Below, one piece after another: positions 52,000-61,310 of a stretch of DNA of 64,000 nt (positions within the stretch are counted from its first letter, which is position 1; each line of letters opens with the position of its first letter). The stretch is from Pseudomonas inefficax (GTDB lineage Bacteria > Pseudomonadota > Gammaproteobacteria > Pseudomonadales > Pseudomonadaceae): the NCBI RefSeq assembly GCF_900277125.1, contig NZ_OPYN01000132.1:52-64051 (forward strand), read 5' to 3'. The notes under the pieces are model-generated. The model did not search any database. It was not told the DNA's origin and worked only from the letters and a program-made list of their open reading frames with translations. Both the position numbers and the translations under genes were made by a program.

Positions 52000-53139
52000 T
52001 CAGGTTCGTGTTGCGCAGCGCCACAGCCGCCCGATATCACAAGCTCGCGCCTGCAACAGCTCAGCGGCATTGGCGCATGCCTGCTCCAGGCTCATCGGCC
52101 CGCTGGCCAGGGCAAAGGCGGCATCGACACCATGGGCATACAGCTGCTGGTAGCCTTCACCCAAGGTCCCGGCCAACACCACCACCGGTACCCCATGGCG
52201 CTTGGCAACCCGTGCCACGCCCATCGGCGTCTTGCCACGCAAGGTCTGGGCGTCGAAGCGCCCCTCGCCGGTCACCACCAGGGCTGCGCCCTGCACCAAG
52301 GCATCCAGGCCGGCCAGTTCGGCCACCACTTCCACCCCGGGGCGGAACTGCGCGCCCATGAATGCCCGGGCCGCGAACCCCATGCCGCCGGCAGCGCCGC
52401 AGCCAGGGTAGTCGCGCACATCCTCACCCAGCAGCTGCGCACAATGGTCGGCAAAATGCCCCAGAGCCTGGTCCAGTGCCTGCACCTGCTGTGGGTTGGC
52501 GCCCTTCTGCGGGCCGAAGATAGCCGATGCGCCATTGGTGCCACACAGTGGGTTGTCGACGTCTGCTGCGACTTCGAATTGCACCTCGGCCAGGCGCGGG
52601 TCGAGGTCGCTGGCATCGATGCGGGCCAGCTTGGCCAAGGCCAGTCCACCTTCCTCCAGTGCTTGCCCGTCGGCGTCCAGCAGGCGCAGGCCCAGCGCGC
52701 GCAACATGCCGCTGCCCGCGTCGTTGGTGGCACTGCCGCCGATGGCCAGCACTATCCGTTGCGCGCCTGCGGCCAGGGCGGCGGCAATCAGCTCGCCGGT
52801 GCCCCAGGTGCTGCTGCGGCAGGCATCGCGCTGGCCGGTCGGCACCAGCTGCAGGCCACTGGCCTGGGCCATTTCGATGATGGCCGTGCGGCTTTGCGGC
52901 AGCCAGCCCCAGCCCGCCTCCACGCTTTGCCCCAACGGCCCGCGTACGGTCTGACGACGCAGTTGGCCGTGGCTGGCGGCGAGAATCGCATCCATGGTGC
53001 CTTCGCCACCGTCGGCCATCGGGCACTCGACCAGCTCGGCCTCCGGCCAGGCCTCGCCCAGGCCCGCCGCGATGGCGCGTGCGACACCGGCAGCGTCGAG
53101 GCTGTCCTTGAACGAGTCGGGGGCTATGACGATCTTCAT
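52000..53139 (-). CDS. garK: Glycerate kinase (GarK/GlxK type)
   Basis: This 379-residue kinase begins MKIVIAPDSFKDSL, the family signature, and has CPMADGGEGTMDA, IGGSATNDAGSGML and VTGEGRFDAQTL. It phosphorylates glycerate to 2-phosphoglycerate in galactarate/glucarate and glyoxylate metabolism. GGAG lies before ATG 53139; the frame upstream is REP sequence. CdaR and an aldarate-type MFS transporter lie just upstream. Confidence 0.94.
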   Translation of the reverse strand: MKIVIAPDSFKDSLDAAGVARAIAAGLGEAWPEAELVECPMADGGEGTMDAILAASHGQLRRQTVRGPLGQSVEAGWGWLPQSRTAIIEMAQASGLQLVPTGQRDACRSSTWGTGELIAAALAAGAQRIVLAIGGSATNDAGSGMLRALGLRLLDADGQALEEGGLALAKLARIDASDLDPRLAEVQFEVAADVDNPLCGTNGASAIFGPQKGANPQQVQALDQALGHFADHCAQLLGEDVRDYPGCGAAGGMGFAARAFMGAQFRPGVEVVAELAGLDALVQGAALVVTGEGRFDAQTLRGKTPMGVARVAKRHGVPVVVLAGTLGEGYQQLYAHGVDAAFALASGPMSLEQACANAAELLQARACDIGRLWRCATRT

Positions 53140-53259
53140 GGGGTTTCTCCTGTCCTGATGAGCGGCATGCTGACAGGTGGCTGGCAAGGAGGCCTCGGTC
53201 AAATGCACAAAACGCCGGGCGGGTTGTTTGGGCGGATGCCTTCGTGGCTGCCTCCACCT

Positions 53260-53356
53260 CTGTAGGAGCAGCCTTGTGCTGCGAAGAGGCCCGTACTGAC
53301 AATGCACATCTGTTGCCTGTACCTGCCTCTTCGCAGCACACGGCTGCTCCTACAGG
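53260..53356. repeat. REP pair (BIME), GCAGCCTTGTGCTGCG type
   Basis: CTGTAGGAGCAGCCTTGTGCTGCGAAGAGGC faces GCCTCTTCGCAGCACACGGCTGCTCCTACAGG. One base (CGG for AGG) differs in the right arm. Confidence 0.92.
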
Positions 53357-53363
53357 TCTCGTG

Positions 53364-54461
53364 TCAATCTGCTGGCAGCAGCTGCAACCCCAGGTACAGG
53401 CTGAGCATCCCTTCCATGCGCAGAGGGTCCACCTCACCCAGCTCGGCAACCCGCTCCAGGCGGTAGCGCAAGCTGTTGCGGTGGATGCCCAGGGCATCGG
53501 CACAGGCCTGGCTCTGGCCGTCATGGGCACACCAGGCGCGCAGGGTGGTGAGCAACTGCCCACTGCTGTCCTTGTTGCGAATACGCTGCAAGGGCTCCAA
53601 CAACTCATCCAGCGCATCATCGTTGCGATGGCGCCACAGCAATGCCGGCAATCGGTAGCGCTGCAGGCTGAGCAGGCGCTCGCCCGGCAGTACCTCGCGC
53701 CCATAGGCCAACAGGTCGCGCACCCGGCGATAACCCCGACGCAGTTGCTCCAGACTTTGCGCGGCACTGCCCAGGGCCAGCCGTTCCACTTCCCAGCCAT
53801 GGCGCTGCAGGCGCTCCAGCAGGCGAGGTTCGTCCAGCGCCACGCCTGATGGGCGACACCACAACAACGACTGGCGAGCCGGGCTGACGCACCAACTGTC
53901 CGGGTAGCGGCTCATCAACCATGCCGCCAGGGTTTCGGCGGCTGACCCCGAGGCCAGTTCGAACAGGCACGGTACCCGCGGCAACTGCGGCTTCAGGCCC
54001 AGCTGTCGGGCCTCGTCGAGCAATCGCGGAGAATCGCCGCTGCCGCCCAGCAGCAGGGCCAGCAGATCGTCACAGCGCTGCCGTCGCCATTGCTGATCGG
54101 CCTGCAGATGGCGCTGGGCCAGCAGCATTTCGGCGGTCATGCGCACCAGTTCGCCATAGGTACGCACTTGCTGCGGGTCACCGGTCAGGCCTAGTACGCC
54201 CATCAATCGGCCATCGAGCATCAGCGGCAGGTTCACCCCGGGCTGCACACCCTTCAGGCATTTGGCCGCGTCGGTATCCAGCTCGACGATGCGGCCGTTG
54301 GCAAGCACCAGTTGCGCGCCCTCGTGGCGGGTGTTGATACGCTCCGGTTCGCCACTGCCGAGGATCAACCCCTGGCTGTCCATGACATTGACGTTGCATG
54401 GCAGAATGGCCATCGCGCGGTCAACGATATCCTGTGCCAGGTCATGGTCGAGTTCGAACAT
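53364..54461 (-). CDS. cdaR: Sugar diacid regulator CdaR
   Basis: This 365-residue activator has the N-terminal diacid-sensing domain (about 1-135; FELDHDLAQDIVDRAMAIL and NVMDSQGLILGSG) and a C-terminal PucR-type helix-turn-helix (CADALGIHRNSLRYRLERV near residue 330). CdaR induces genes for glucarate, galactarate and glycerate use. It is divergent from an MFS transporter, with glycerate kinase downstream, consistent with local control. Confidence 0.93.
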   Translation of the reverse strand: MFELDHDLAQDIVDRAMAILPCNVNVMDSQGLILGSGEPERINTRHEGAQLVLANGRIVELDTDAAKCLKGVQPGVNLPLMLDGRLMGVLGLTGDPQQVRTYGELVRMTAEMLLAQRHLQADQQWRRQRCDDLLALLLGGSGDSPRLLDEARQLGLKPQLPRVPCLFELASGSAAETLAAWLMSRYPDSWCVSPARQSLLWCRPSGVALDEPRLLERLQRHGWEVERLALGSAAQSLEQLRRGYRRVRDLLAYGREVLPGERLLSLQRYRLPALLWRHRNDDALDELLEPLQRIRNKDSSGQLLTTLRAWCAHDGQSQACADALGIHRNSLRYRLERVAELGEVDPLRMEGMLSLYLGLQLLPAD

Positions 54462-54624
54462 TGAACGGTCCTTTGGGTGTCAGGGTTTTGGGCTCGGGCA
54501 CAGCAGCCCGGTACAAGTGCTGTGCAAAAGCACAAAGACAGGCACGCCGCAGTCCCCGAGACTCGTCAGGGCGAGCGCCGGAACAGGCGACGCGGCGACA
54601 ACCATAACAACAGAGAACCCGATC
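54462..54624. promoter_or_regulatory. Divergent control region between cdaR and the MFS gene
   Basis: The 163-bp region holds a perfect inverted repeat TGTGC-AAAA-GCACA at 54521-54534, located where a regulator could act on both genes. Binding by CdaR is inferred from position only. Confidence 0.5.
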
Positions 54625-55953
54625 ATGGCATACAGCCCCGCCCCTGACCAAGGCACGGACACCAACCGCAACGCGCTGTACCGGCGCATCACCCTGCGGC
54701 TGATTCCGTTCATTTTCATCTGCTACCTGTTCAACTACCTGGACCGCGTCAACGTCGGCTTTGCCAAGCTGCAGATGCTCGACGCGCTCAAGTTCAGCGA
54801 AACGGTGTACGGCCTTGGCGCCGGCATCTTCTTCATCGGCTATGTGCTCTGCGGCCTGCCAAGCAACCTGGCGCTCAACCGCTTCGGCCCGCGACGCTGG
54901 ATCGCGCTGATGATGATCGCCTGGGGCAGCCTCTCCACCTGCCTGCTGTTCGTCACCACACCCACCGAATTCTACGCCCTGCGCCTGCTGACCGGCGCCG
55001 CCGAAGCCGGCTTCTTCCCGGGCGTGGTGCTGTACCTTTCGCGCTGGTTCCCGGCGGCCCGTCGCGGTCGCATCATGGCCCTGTTCATGTCGGCGATCCC
55101 GGTATCGGGCCTGCTCGGCGGGCCATTCTCCGGCTGGATCCTGCAACACTTCGCCGCTGGCCAGCACGGCCTGGCCGGCTGGCAATGGATGTTCCTGATC
55201 CAGGGCCTGCCGACCGTTGCCCTGGGTGTACTGGCGGTGTTCCTGCTCAGTGACGGCTACCAGAAAGCCGCCTGGCTGAGCCCGGCCGAACGCCAGCTGA
55301 TCGCCGCCGACCTCGAAGCCGATGCCGCCGGCAAGCCGAGCACCACCGGCGACAGCGTGCTCGCCGTGCTGACCAACCCGCTGATCTGGACCTTCGGCTT
55401 CGTCTATTTCTGCATCCAGAGCGGTGTGTACGCGATCAACTTCTGGCTGCCGTCGATCATCAAGAACATGGGCTTCGACAACCCGCTGCTGATCGGCTGG
55501 CTCAGCGCCATCCCGTACCTGCTGGCCGGTGTGTTCATGATCCTCTGCGGGCGTTCGGCCGACCTGCGCAACGAGCGCCGCTGGCACCTTGTAGTACCGA
55601 TGCTGATGGGCGCCATCGGGCTCTTGATCGCGGTGAACTTCGCCGGCAACCCGGCCATCGCCATCCTCGGCCTGTCGATCGCCACCATGGGCGCGCTCAC
55701 CGGCCTGCCGATGTTCTGGCCGATGCCCACCGCGCTGCTCAGCGCCGGCGCGGCTGTCGCGGGCCTTGCGATCATCAACTCGGTGGGCCAGATGGCCGGC
55801 TTCCTCAGCCCGTACCTGGTCGGCTTCATCAAGGACCAGACCGGCTCGACCGATGCCGCACTGTATTCGCTGGCGGCGTTGATCGTGCTGGGTAGCCTGG
55901 TGGCCCTGCGCGTTACCCGGGCCGGTGCGCTGAGTACTGCAAGGGCCAGTTGA
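54625..55953 (+). CDS. MFS transporter, anion:cation symporter family (GudP/GarP-like)
   Basis: This 442-residue protein has 12 hydrophobic segments and ACS-family signatures near the start: YRRITLRLIPFIFICYLFNYLDRVNVGFAKLQM, then LSRWFPAARRGRIMALFMSAIP. Homologues import hexuronates and sugar diacids. ATG 54625 is preferred because the protein begins MAYSPAPDQG right before the first segment. Its place beside cdaR and garK indicates aldarate or glycerate uptake; the exact substrate is inferred. Confidence 0.9.
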   Translation: MAYSPAPDQGTDTNRNALYRRITLRLIPFIFICYLFNYLDRVNVGFAKLQMLDALKFSETVYGLGAGIFFIGYVLCGLPSNLALNRFGPRRWIALMMIAWGSLSTCLLFVTTPTEFYALRLLTGAAEAGFFPGVVLYLSRWFPAARRGRIMALFMSAIPVSGLLGGPFSGWILQHFAAGQHGLAGWQWMFLIQGLPTVALGVLAVFLLSDGYQKAAWLSPAERQLIAADLEADAAGKPSTTGDSVLAVLTNPLIWTFGFVYFCIQSGVYAINFWLPSIIKNMGFDNPLLIGWLSAIPYLLAGVFMILCGRSADLRNERRWHLVVPMLMGAIGLLIAVNFAGNPAIAILGLSIATMGALTGLPMFWPMPTALLSAGAAVAGLAIINSVGQMAGFLSPYLVGFIKDQTGSTDAALYSLAALIVLGSLVALRVTRAGALSTARAS

Positions 55954-56045
55954 GGCATTCGCGGGTAAACCCGCTCCCACAGGATCACCACCAACTCGAA
56001 GCTGGTGAAATCCATGTGGGAGCGGGTTCACCCGCGAAGAGGCCC
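55954..56045. repeat. REP pair (BIME), GCGGGTAAACCCGC type
   Basis: TTCGCGGGTAAACCCGCTCCCACAGG faces ATGTGGGAGCGGGTTCACCCGCGAAGAGG, with a short CACCA..TGGTG pairing between them. Confidence 0.92.
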
Positions 56046-56150
56046 GTCCAGACCACACAAGCTCCACACCCCGCGCCGATCGTCAGCTCAACGCATCCCC
56101 TCCCCGACCCAGGCGTCAAATGGTTCCAAAGCCCCCTTTGGAGAGCCTTC

Positions 56151-57670
56151 ATGACCCAGCACGCCGTGGCCCGCCTGACCCAACTCGACGAACACCGCCC
56201 CCTGCGCGTCCAGGCCGGCAGCGAAGAAATCATCCTCATCCGCCAGGGCGACCAGGTGCACGGCTACCAGGGCAACTGCCCCCACGAAGGGGCACCACTC
56301 AATGAAGGCGTGGTGTGTGGCGGCCTGCTGGTGTGCCCCTGGCACAAGGCCGCGTTCGCCGTGGACGAGGGTGCGGTCTGCGAGCCGCCGGCCTGGCCGA
56401 TCTGCGTCGCTATCGAACCTGGGTCAAGGGTGACGAGATATGGGTCGACGACCAACCCCTGCCCAGAACCGAGCCGCCCCGCCACAGTGATGCCCGTTGC
56501 TTCGTGGTGGTCGGCGCCGGTGCCGCAGGCAGTGCCGCAGTCGCCACCCTGTTGGCCCATGGCTTTGCCGGCCGCCTGGTCTGGGTCGATCAGGAGCGCC
56601 AGCCAGCCTACGATCGTACTTCACTCAGCAAGTTCGTGATCGCCGGGCAGATGCCGCCCGATGAAGTGCCGGGCCTGCTTGAAGCCGACGCCCTGCGCAA
56701 AGGCCAGCTGGAACGCAAGCATGGCAAGGTGCGTACCCTGAACACCCAGAAACGCCAGCTCACCCTGGCCGACGGCCAGCAGATCGACTATGACGCCTGC
56801 CTGCTGGCCACCGGCGGCAAGGCGTTGCGGCCCGATATCCCGGATGTGGAGCTGCCCGGGGTATTTACCCTGCGCTCACGGGAGGACGCCGCGCACCTGC
56901 TGGACGCTGCCGAGCCCGGCCAGCCGGCAGTGATCGTCGGTGACGGCTTCATCGGCCTGGAAGCCGCCTCGGCTTTGCGCAAGTACGGCGTGCAGGTGCA
57001 CGTGGTCACCCGCCACGAGGTCCCCCTGGCCCGCCAGCTGGGCGAGCGCATCGGTCGTAGCATCCGCGAGTTGCACGAACGCAAGGGGGTCATCTTCCAC
57101 GGCCCCACCGAGGTCGAACGGATCGAGGGCCAGGGCAAGGTCGAGGCGGTGCAGCTAGCCAACGGTGAGCGGCTACAGACCCCATTGGTGCTGCTGGGCA
57201 CCGGGGTAAGACCGGCGACAGCGTTTATCCAGGGCGTGCTGCTGAGCGAAGACAAGTCGGTGCGAGTCGACGCTGAAATGCGCGCTGCAGGTGGCCTGTG
57301 GGCCGCGGGGGATATCGCCACCTGCCCGCTCAGCGGGCGCCCGGTGCGTATCGAACACTGGCGCCTGGCCCAGCAACATGGGGTGATCGCCGCCGCCAAC
57401 ATGCTCGGCGAGCAGCGCCGCTACGCCGATGTACCGTTCTTCTGGACCTACCAGCACGGCCGCACCTACGAAGTACTCGGCCACGCGCGGGACTGGAACC
57501 GCATCGAGTTCGTCGGCGAGCCGGAAAAAGGCGACTTCATCGCCTTGCAATGTGTGGATGAGCAGGTCGAGGCGGTCATCGCCAAGGGTTATTCCGATGC
57601 CATGGCGACACTGTCGCAACGCCTGAAGCGCCCATTGACCTTGCAGGAAGCCTTGGCGCTGATCGGTTGA
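56151..57670 (+). pseudogene. Rieske-ferredoxin reductase fusion (AIF-like), split by a frameshift
   Basis: A Rieske domain (CPHEGAPLNEG...CPWH, residues about 43-65) is encoded from ATG 56151, and an FAD/NAD(P)H-dependent reductase (VVVGAGAAGSAAV, then LLATGGKALRPDIPDVELPG and VIVGDGFIGLEAA) continues to 57670 in another frame. Around 56391-56396 the sequence CCGCCGGCCTGGCCGATCTG joins EPPA of frame one to LADLRRYRTW of frame two only if one C is restored (GCCCTGGCC). Both halves are otherwise complete, giving the usual N-Rieske/C-reductase layout of about 507 residues. A one-base deletion, real or a sequencing error, is the simplest reading. Confidence 0.88.
56391..56396 (+). other. Frameshift site in the Rieske-reductase gene
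   Basis: Reading GCC TGG CCG in frame one leads to WPICVAIEPG, which is not protein-like for this family, while the -1 shift restores LADLRRY. A C run (GGCC) is a common place for indels. Confidence 0.8.
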
Positions 57671-57741
57671 GGCTGCCTTTCATTGCGCCCCGGTTGTGTG
57701 TAAAACGGGTAGATCAGCCGACTGCACAAGGACCCAAACGC

Positions 57742-58752
57742 ATGATATACCGCCCCCTCGGCCAAAGTGGCCTGCAGGTTTCAGCCCTTACCCTGGGCAG
57801 CATGATGTTCGGCGAGCAGACCAGCACCGAGGACGCCCTGCGCATCATCGACAAGGCCTGGGGCCAGGGCGTCAACTTCATCGACACCGCTGACGTTTAC
57901 AACGCCGGGCGCGCGGAAGAAATCGTCGGCGAAGCGGTGGCCCGCCATCGCCAGGACTGGATCGTGGCCAGCAAGGTCGGCTTTGGCCCGGCCGATGGCC
58001 TGCCCAACCGCAGCGGGCTGTCGCGCAAGCACATCTTCAATGCCCTCGATGCCACGCTGACGCGCATGGACATGGACTACCTGGACATCTACTACCTGCA
58101 CCGCGAAGACCACAAAGTGCCGCTGGAGGAAACCGTGCAAGCCATCGGCGACCTGCTGCGCCAGGGCAAGATCCGCTACTGGGGCCTGTCCAATTTCCGC
58201 GGCTGGCGCATCGCCGAGGCCTGCCACATTGCCGAGCGCCTGGGCGTGCCCAGGCCGGTGGTGAGCCAGCCGCTGTACAACATCGTCAACCGCCAGGCCG
58301 AGCCGGAGCAGCTCACCGCTGCGGCCGCCCATGGCCTGGGCGTGGTGCCATTCAGCCCGCTCGCGCGGGGCGTGCTCAGCGGCAAGTATGCGCCGGGTAC
58401 GGCGCCGGATGCCGGTAGCCGTGCCGGGCGCCAGGACAAGCGCATCATGGAGGTGGAATGGCGCCAGGAGTCGCTGGCCATTGCCCGGCAGATCCAGGCC
58501 TATGTAGAGGCCAAGGGCGTGGGTATCGTCGAGTTCGCGATTGCCTGGGTGCTGAACAACCGATTGGTCAGTTCAGCCATTGTCGGGCCGCGGACGGAAG
58601 AACAGTGGGATACCTATGGCGGTGCGCTGGCGGTGAAGATTACCGCGGAGGATGAAGCGTTCATTGATTCGCTGGTCACGCCGGGGCATGCGTCGACGCC
58701 GGGGTTCAATGATGTGGCGCATTATGTGAGCGGGCGGTTGGCCCGCAGCTGA
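57742..58752 (+). CDS. Aldo/keto reductase
   Basis: This 336-residue AKR has the tetrad in place: Asp and Tyr in FIDTADVYNAGRAEE, Lys in IVASKVGFG and His in IYYLHRED. The C-terminal part contains the NADPH-binding segment AIVGPRTEEQW. AAGGA lies before ATG 57742. It may reduce aldehydes or ketones; substrate unknown. It follows the Rieske-reductase gene by 71 bp. Confidence 0.93.
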   Translation: MIYRPLGQSGLQVSALTLGSMMFGEQTSTEDALRIIDKAWGQGVNFIDTADVYNAGRAEEIVGEAVARHRQDWIVASKVGFGPADGLPNRSGLSRKHIFNALDATLTRMDMDYLDIYYLHREDHKVPLEETVQAIGDLLRQGKIRYWGLSNFRGWRIAEACHIAERLGVPRPVVSQPLYNIVNRQAEPEQLTAAAAHGLGVVPFSPLARGVLSGKYAPGTAPDAGSRAGRQDKRIMEVEWRQESLAIARQIQAYVEAKGVGIVEFAIAWVLNNRLVSSAIVGPRTEEQWDTYGGALAVKITAEDEAFIDSLVTPGHASTPGFNDVAHYVSGRLARS

Positions 58753-58760
58753 TCGTTCTC

Positions 58761-58868
58761 CTGTTCTGGCCTCTTCGCGGGTGAACCCGCTCCCACAGGA
58801 TCACCACAGCCTGGGGAATTGTGGGAACCCTGTGGGAGCGGGCGAGCCCGCGAAGAGGCCAGAACAGG
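58761..58868. repeat. REP pair (BIME), GCGGGT/GCGGGC type
   Basis: CCTGTTCTGGCCTCTTCGCGGGTGAACCCGC faces GCGGGCGAGCCCGCGAAGAGGCCAGAACAGG, so symmetry extends about 9 bp beyond the usual REP edges. Confidence 0.92.
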
Positions 58869-58985
58869 CGGTGCACAAGCATCAGGAACAGCAATTGGGG
58901 AGCCCAATGCCGGGCTCCCGGTCCCCCCTTTCCCCAATCACCTCGGTATCGTGCGCACCATTGGTTTCCCACCTCTGGAGCAGCA

Positions 58986-60083
58986 ATGAAACTCTTGCAA
59001 CCCCTGAAAGTCGGCCCGCTCACCCTGCCCAACCGCGTGTTCATGGCCCCCCTCACCCGCCTGCGCAGCCTGGAGCCGGGTGACGTGCCTACCCCACTGA
59101 TGGCCGAGTACTACCGCCAGCGCGCCAGCGCCGGGCTGATCATCACCGAAGCCACGCAGATTTCCTTCCAGGCCAAAGGCTATTCCGGCTCGCCAGGCAT
59201 CCACAGCGCCGAGCAGATCGCTGCATGGAAGCATGTCAGCGAGGGCATACACGCCGATGGCGGCCACAGCGCCGTGCAGGTGTGGCACACCGGGCGGGTA
59301 TCGCATACTTCCCTGCAACCCGGCGGCGAAGCCCCGGTGGCACCTTCGGCGCTGCCGGCTGCTGCCCGCACTACCCTGCGTGACGAGCACGGCAACCTGA
59401 TGCGTGTGGAAACCTCTGCGCCGCGGGCGCTGAGCGAGGCGGAAATCGCCGGTATCGTCGCCGACTTCGGCCAGGCGGCCGCCAATGCCCGTGAAGCCGG
59501 CTTCGACTTCATCGAGCTGCACGCCGCCCACGGCTACCTGCTGCACCAGTTCCTCACCCCCAGCGCCAACCAACGCGAAGACCGCTACGGCGGCAGCGTC
59601 GAGAACCGTGCGCGGATCGTGCTTGAAGCAGTGGATGCGGCGATTGCCAGCTGGAGCGCCGACCGCGTGGGTATCCGCGTTTTCCCGCTGGGTGGTTTCA
59701 ATGGTGTGGACAATGGCGAGGACCAGGAAGCTGCGGGCCTGTACCTGATCCGCGAACTGGCCAAGCGCAACCTTGCCTACCTGCACCTGTCCGAACCGGA
59801 CTGGGCCGGCGGCAAGCCGCTGCGTGACGAGTTCCGCCAGGCGATTCGCGCGGCCTACCCGGGGGTGATCGTTGCTGCCGGTGCCTACACCGCCGAGAAG
59901 GGTGAAGACCTGATCGGGCGTGGTTTGATCGATGCCGTAGCGTTCGGGCGCAGCTTCATTGCCAACCCGGACCTGGTAGAACGGTTGCGGGTGCAGGCGC
60001 CGTTGAATGCGCACCGAGCGCAGTTCGATTATGCCAATGGGGCTGAGGGGTATACGGATTATCCGTTCCTGAAGCAGGCTTGA
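58986..60083 (+). CDS. nemA: NemA-like NADH:flavin oxidoreductase (Old Yellow Enzyme)
   Basis: This 365-residue FMN enzyme has [20 protein letters not shown] at the N-terminus, the active-site pair [12 protein letters not shown] (His-x-x-His, and Tyr), and [15 protein letters not shown] and [12 protein letters not shown] in the phosphate-binding region, closely matching E. coli N-ethylmaleimide reductase throughout. It reduces activated alkenes and nitro compounds. GGAG precedes ATG 58986. A terminator follows. Confidence 0.93.
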   Translation: MKLLQPLKVGPLTLPNRVFMAPLTRLRSLEPGDVPTPLMAEYYRQRASAGLIITEATQISFQAKGYSGSPGIHSAEQIAAWKHVSEGIHADGGHSAVQVWHTGRVSHTSLQPGGEAPVAPSALPAAARTTLRDEHGNLMRVETSAPRALSEAEIAGIVADFGQAAANAREAGFDFIELHAAHGYLLHQFLTPSANQREDRYGGSVENRARIVLEAVDAAIASWSADRVGIRVFPLGGFNGVDNGEDQEAAGLYLIRELAKRNLAYLHLSEPDWAGGKPLRDEFRQAIRAAYPGVIVAAGAYTAEKGEDLIGRGLIDAVAFGRSFIANPDLVERLRVQAPLNAHRAQFDYANGAEGYTDYPFLKQA

Positions 60084-60090
60084 TGCTGAT

Positions 60091-60117
60091 AAAGGGAGCT
60101 TTCAGGCTCCCTTTTTT
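60091..60117 (+). terminator. Rho-independent terminator after nemA
   Basis: AAAGGGAGC and GCTCCCTTTTTT form a 9-bp stem (including A-T pairs) with the loop TTTCAG, followed by TTTTTT. It starts 7 bp after the stop. Confidence 0.93.
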
Positions 60118-60126
60118 GTTGCCTGT

Positions 60127-60224
60127 GCCGGCCTCTTCGCGGGTGAACCCGCTCCCACAGGGGGCCCACAAAGTTCAAGCCTGTGGTCATCCTGTGGGAG
60201 CGGGTTTACCCGCGAAGAGGCCGG
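60127..60224. repeat. REP pair (BIME), GCGGGT type
   Basis: CCGGCCTCTTCGCGGGTGAACCCGC faces GCGGGTTTACCCGCGAAGAGGCCGG between convergent genes. Confidence 0.93.
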
Positions 60225-60229
60225 TAGCT

Positions 60230-61210
60230 TTAACTCAACTGCGCCAGGGCCTGCGCGGCATAGGCATGCGAACGCTGCCGCGCCAGCGGGTCGTGGATGC
60301 GGCAGTCGATCATCAGTTCATCCGCGCCGGTCTGCTCGATCAGCGTGCGCAACCCTTCCCTTACCCGCTCCGGCCCGCCGGCCACGGTGCAGGCCATCAC
60401 CTGCTCAAGTACGGCGCGCTCATGGTCCGGCAAGCTCTGGACATAACCCTCCTGCGGCTTGGGCAGCAGGCCGAAGCGCCCGACATGCAGGTCCAGCATC
60501 CACTTGCGATGGGAGCTGGCCAGGTAATCCGCCTCGGCATCGCTGTCGGCGGCAAACAGGTTCATGCCCACCATCACATACGGTTTGGCCAGTTGTGCCG
60601 AAGGCTGGAAGTTCGCCCGGTAGTGGGCGATGGCCTGCAGCAAGTAGCGCGGCGCAAAGTGCGAGGCGAAGGCATAGGGCAGCCCCAGTTTCGCTGCCAG
60701 GTCGGCGCCGAAAAGACTGGAGCCGAGGATCCACACCGGGACGTCGTGCGTGCCCGGCACGCCGCGCACCCGCCGTTTGCCGTTGTCAGCCAGGTAGTCG
60801 CGCAGTTCGGCGATGTCCTGGCCGAAGTCGCGCTCTGGCGCAGCACCACGCAAGGCGCGCAAGGTCGGGCCGGAGCTGCCCGGTGCACGGCCCAGGCCGA
60901 GGTCGATGCGGCCCGGGTGCAGGGTGTCGAGCGTACCGAACTGCTCGGCCACCACCAAGGGCGCATGGTTGGGCAGCATGATGCCACCAGCGCCGACGCG
61001 GATATGCCGGGTGGCGTTGGCGATTTCGTTGATGACCAATGACGTGGCGGCCGAGCCGATGCCCGGCATGTCGTGGTGTTCGGCGATCCAGTAGCGGCTG
61101 TATTGCTGTTGCTCGACATGGCGCGCCAGTTGGCGGGACTCTTCGATCGCGTCGGCGAAGGTCTTGCCTTCACCGATCATGACCAGGTCCAGTACGGACA
61201 GTGCAGTCAT
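60230..61210 (-). CDS. LLM-class flavin-dependent oxidoreductase (luciferase-like)
   Basis: This 326-residue bacterial-luciferase-like flavoprotein of the LLM/YhbW group has SRYWIAEHHDMPGIGSAATSLV, RVGAGGIMLPNHAPLVVAEQFGTLDTLHPGRIDLGLGRAPG and PVWILGSSLFGADLAAKLGLPYAFASHF. It probably uses reduced flavin to oxidise an organic substrate. GGAGA precedes ATG 61210; the longer frame upstream is not family-like. Neighbouring LysR gene on the same strand. Confidence 0.92.
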   Translation of the reverse strand: MTALSVLDLVMIGEGKTFADAIEESRQLARHVEQQQYSRYWIAEHHDMPGIGSAATSLVINEIANATRHIRVGAGGIMLPNHAPLVVAEQFGTLDTLHPGRIDLGLGRAPGSSGPTLRALRGAAPERDFGQDIAELRDYLADNGKRRVRGVPGTHDVPVWILGSSLFGADLAAKLGLPYAFASHFAPRYLLQAIAHYRANFQPSAQLAKPYVMVGMNLFAADSDAEADYLASSHRKWMLDLHVGRFGLLPKPQEGYVQSLPDHERAVLEQVMACTVAGGPERVREGLRTLIEQTGADELMIDCRIHDPLARQRSHAYAAQALAQLS

Positions 61211-61310
61211 GGGGTCTCCACAGGGATTATCAGTGACTGCCAGTTTCCCTGCTGCGCAGCCAGCGATAAACCCGGCTTCAGGCCCGGCACAGGGGCCTGT
61301 CAGTCCCCAA

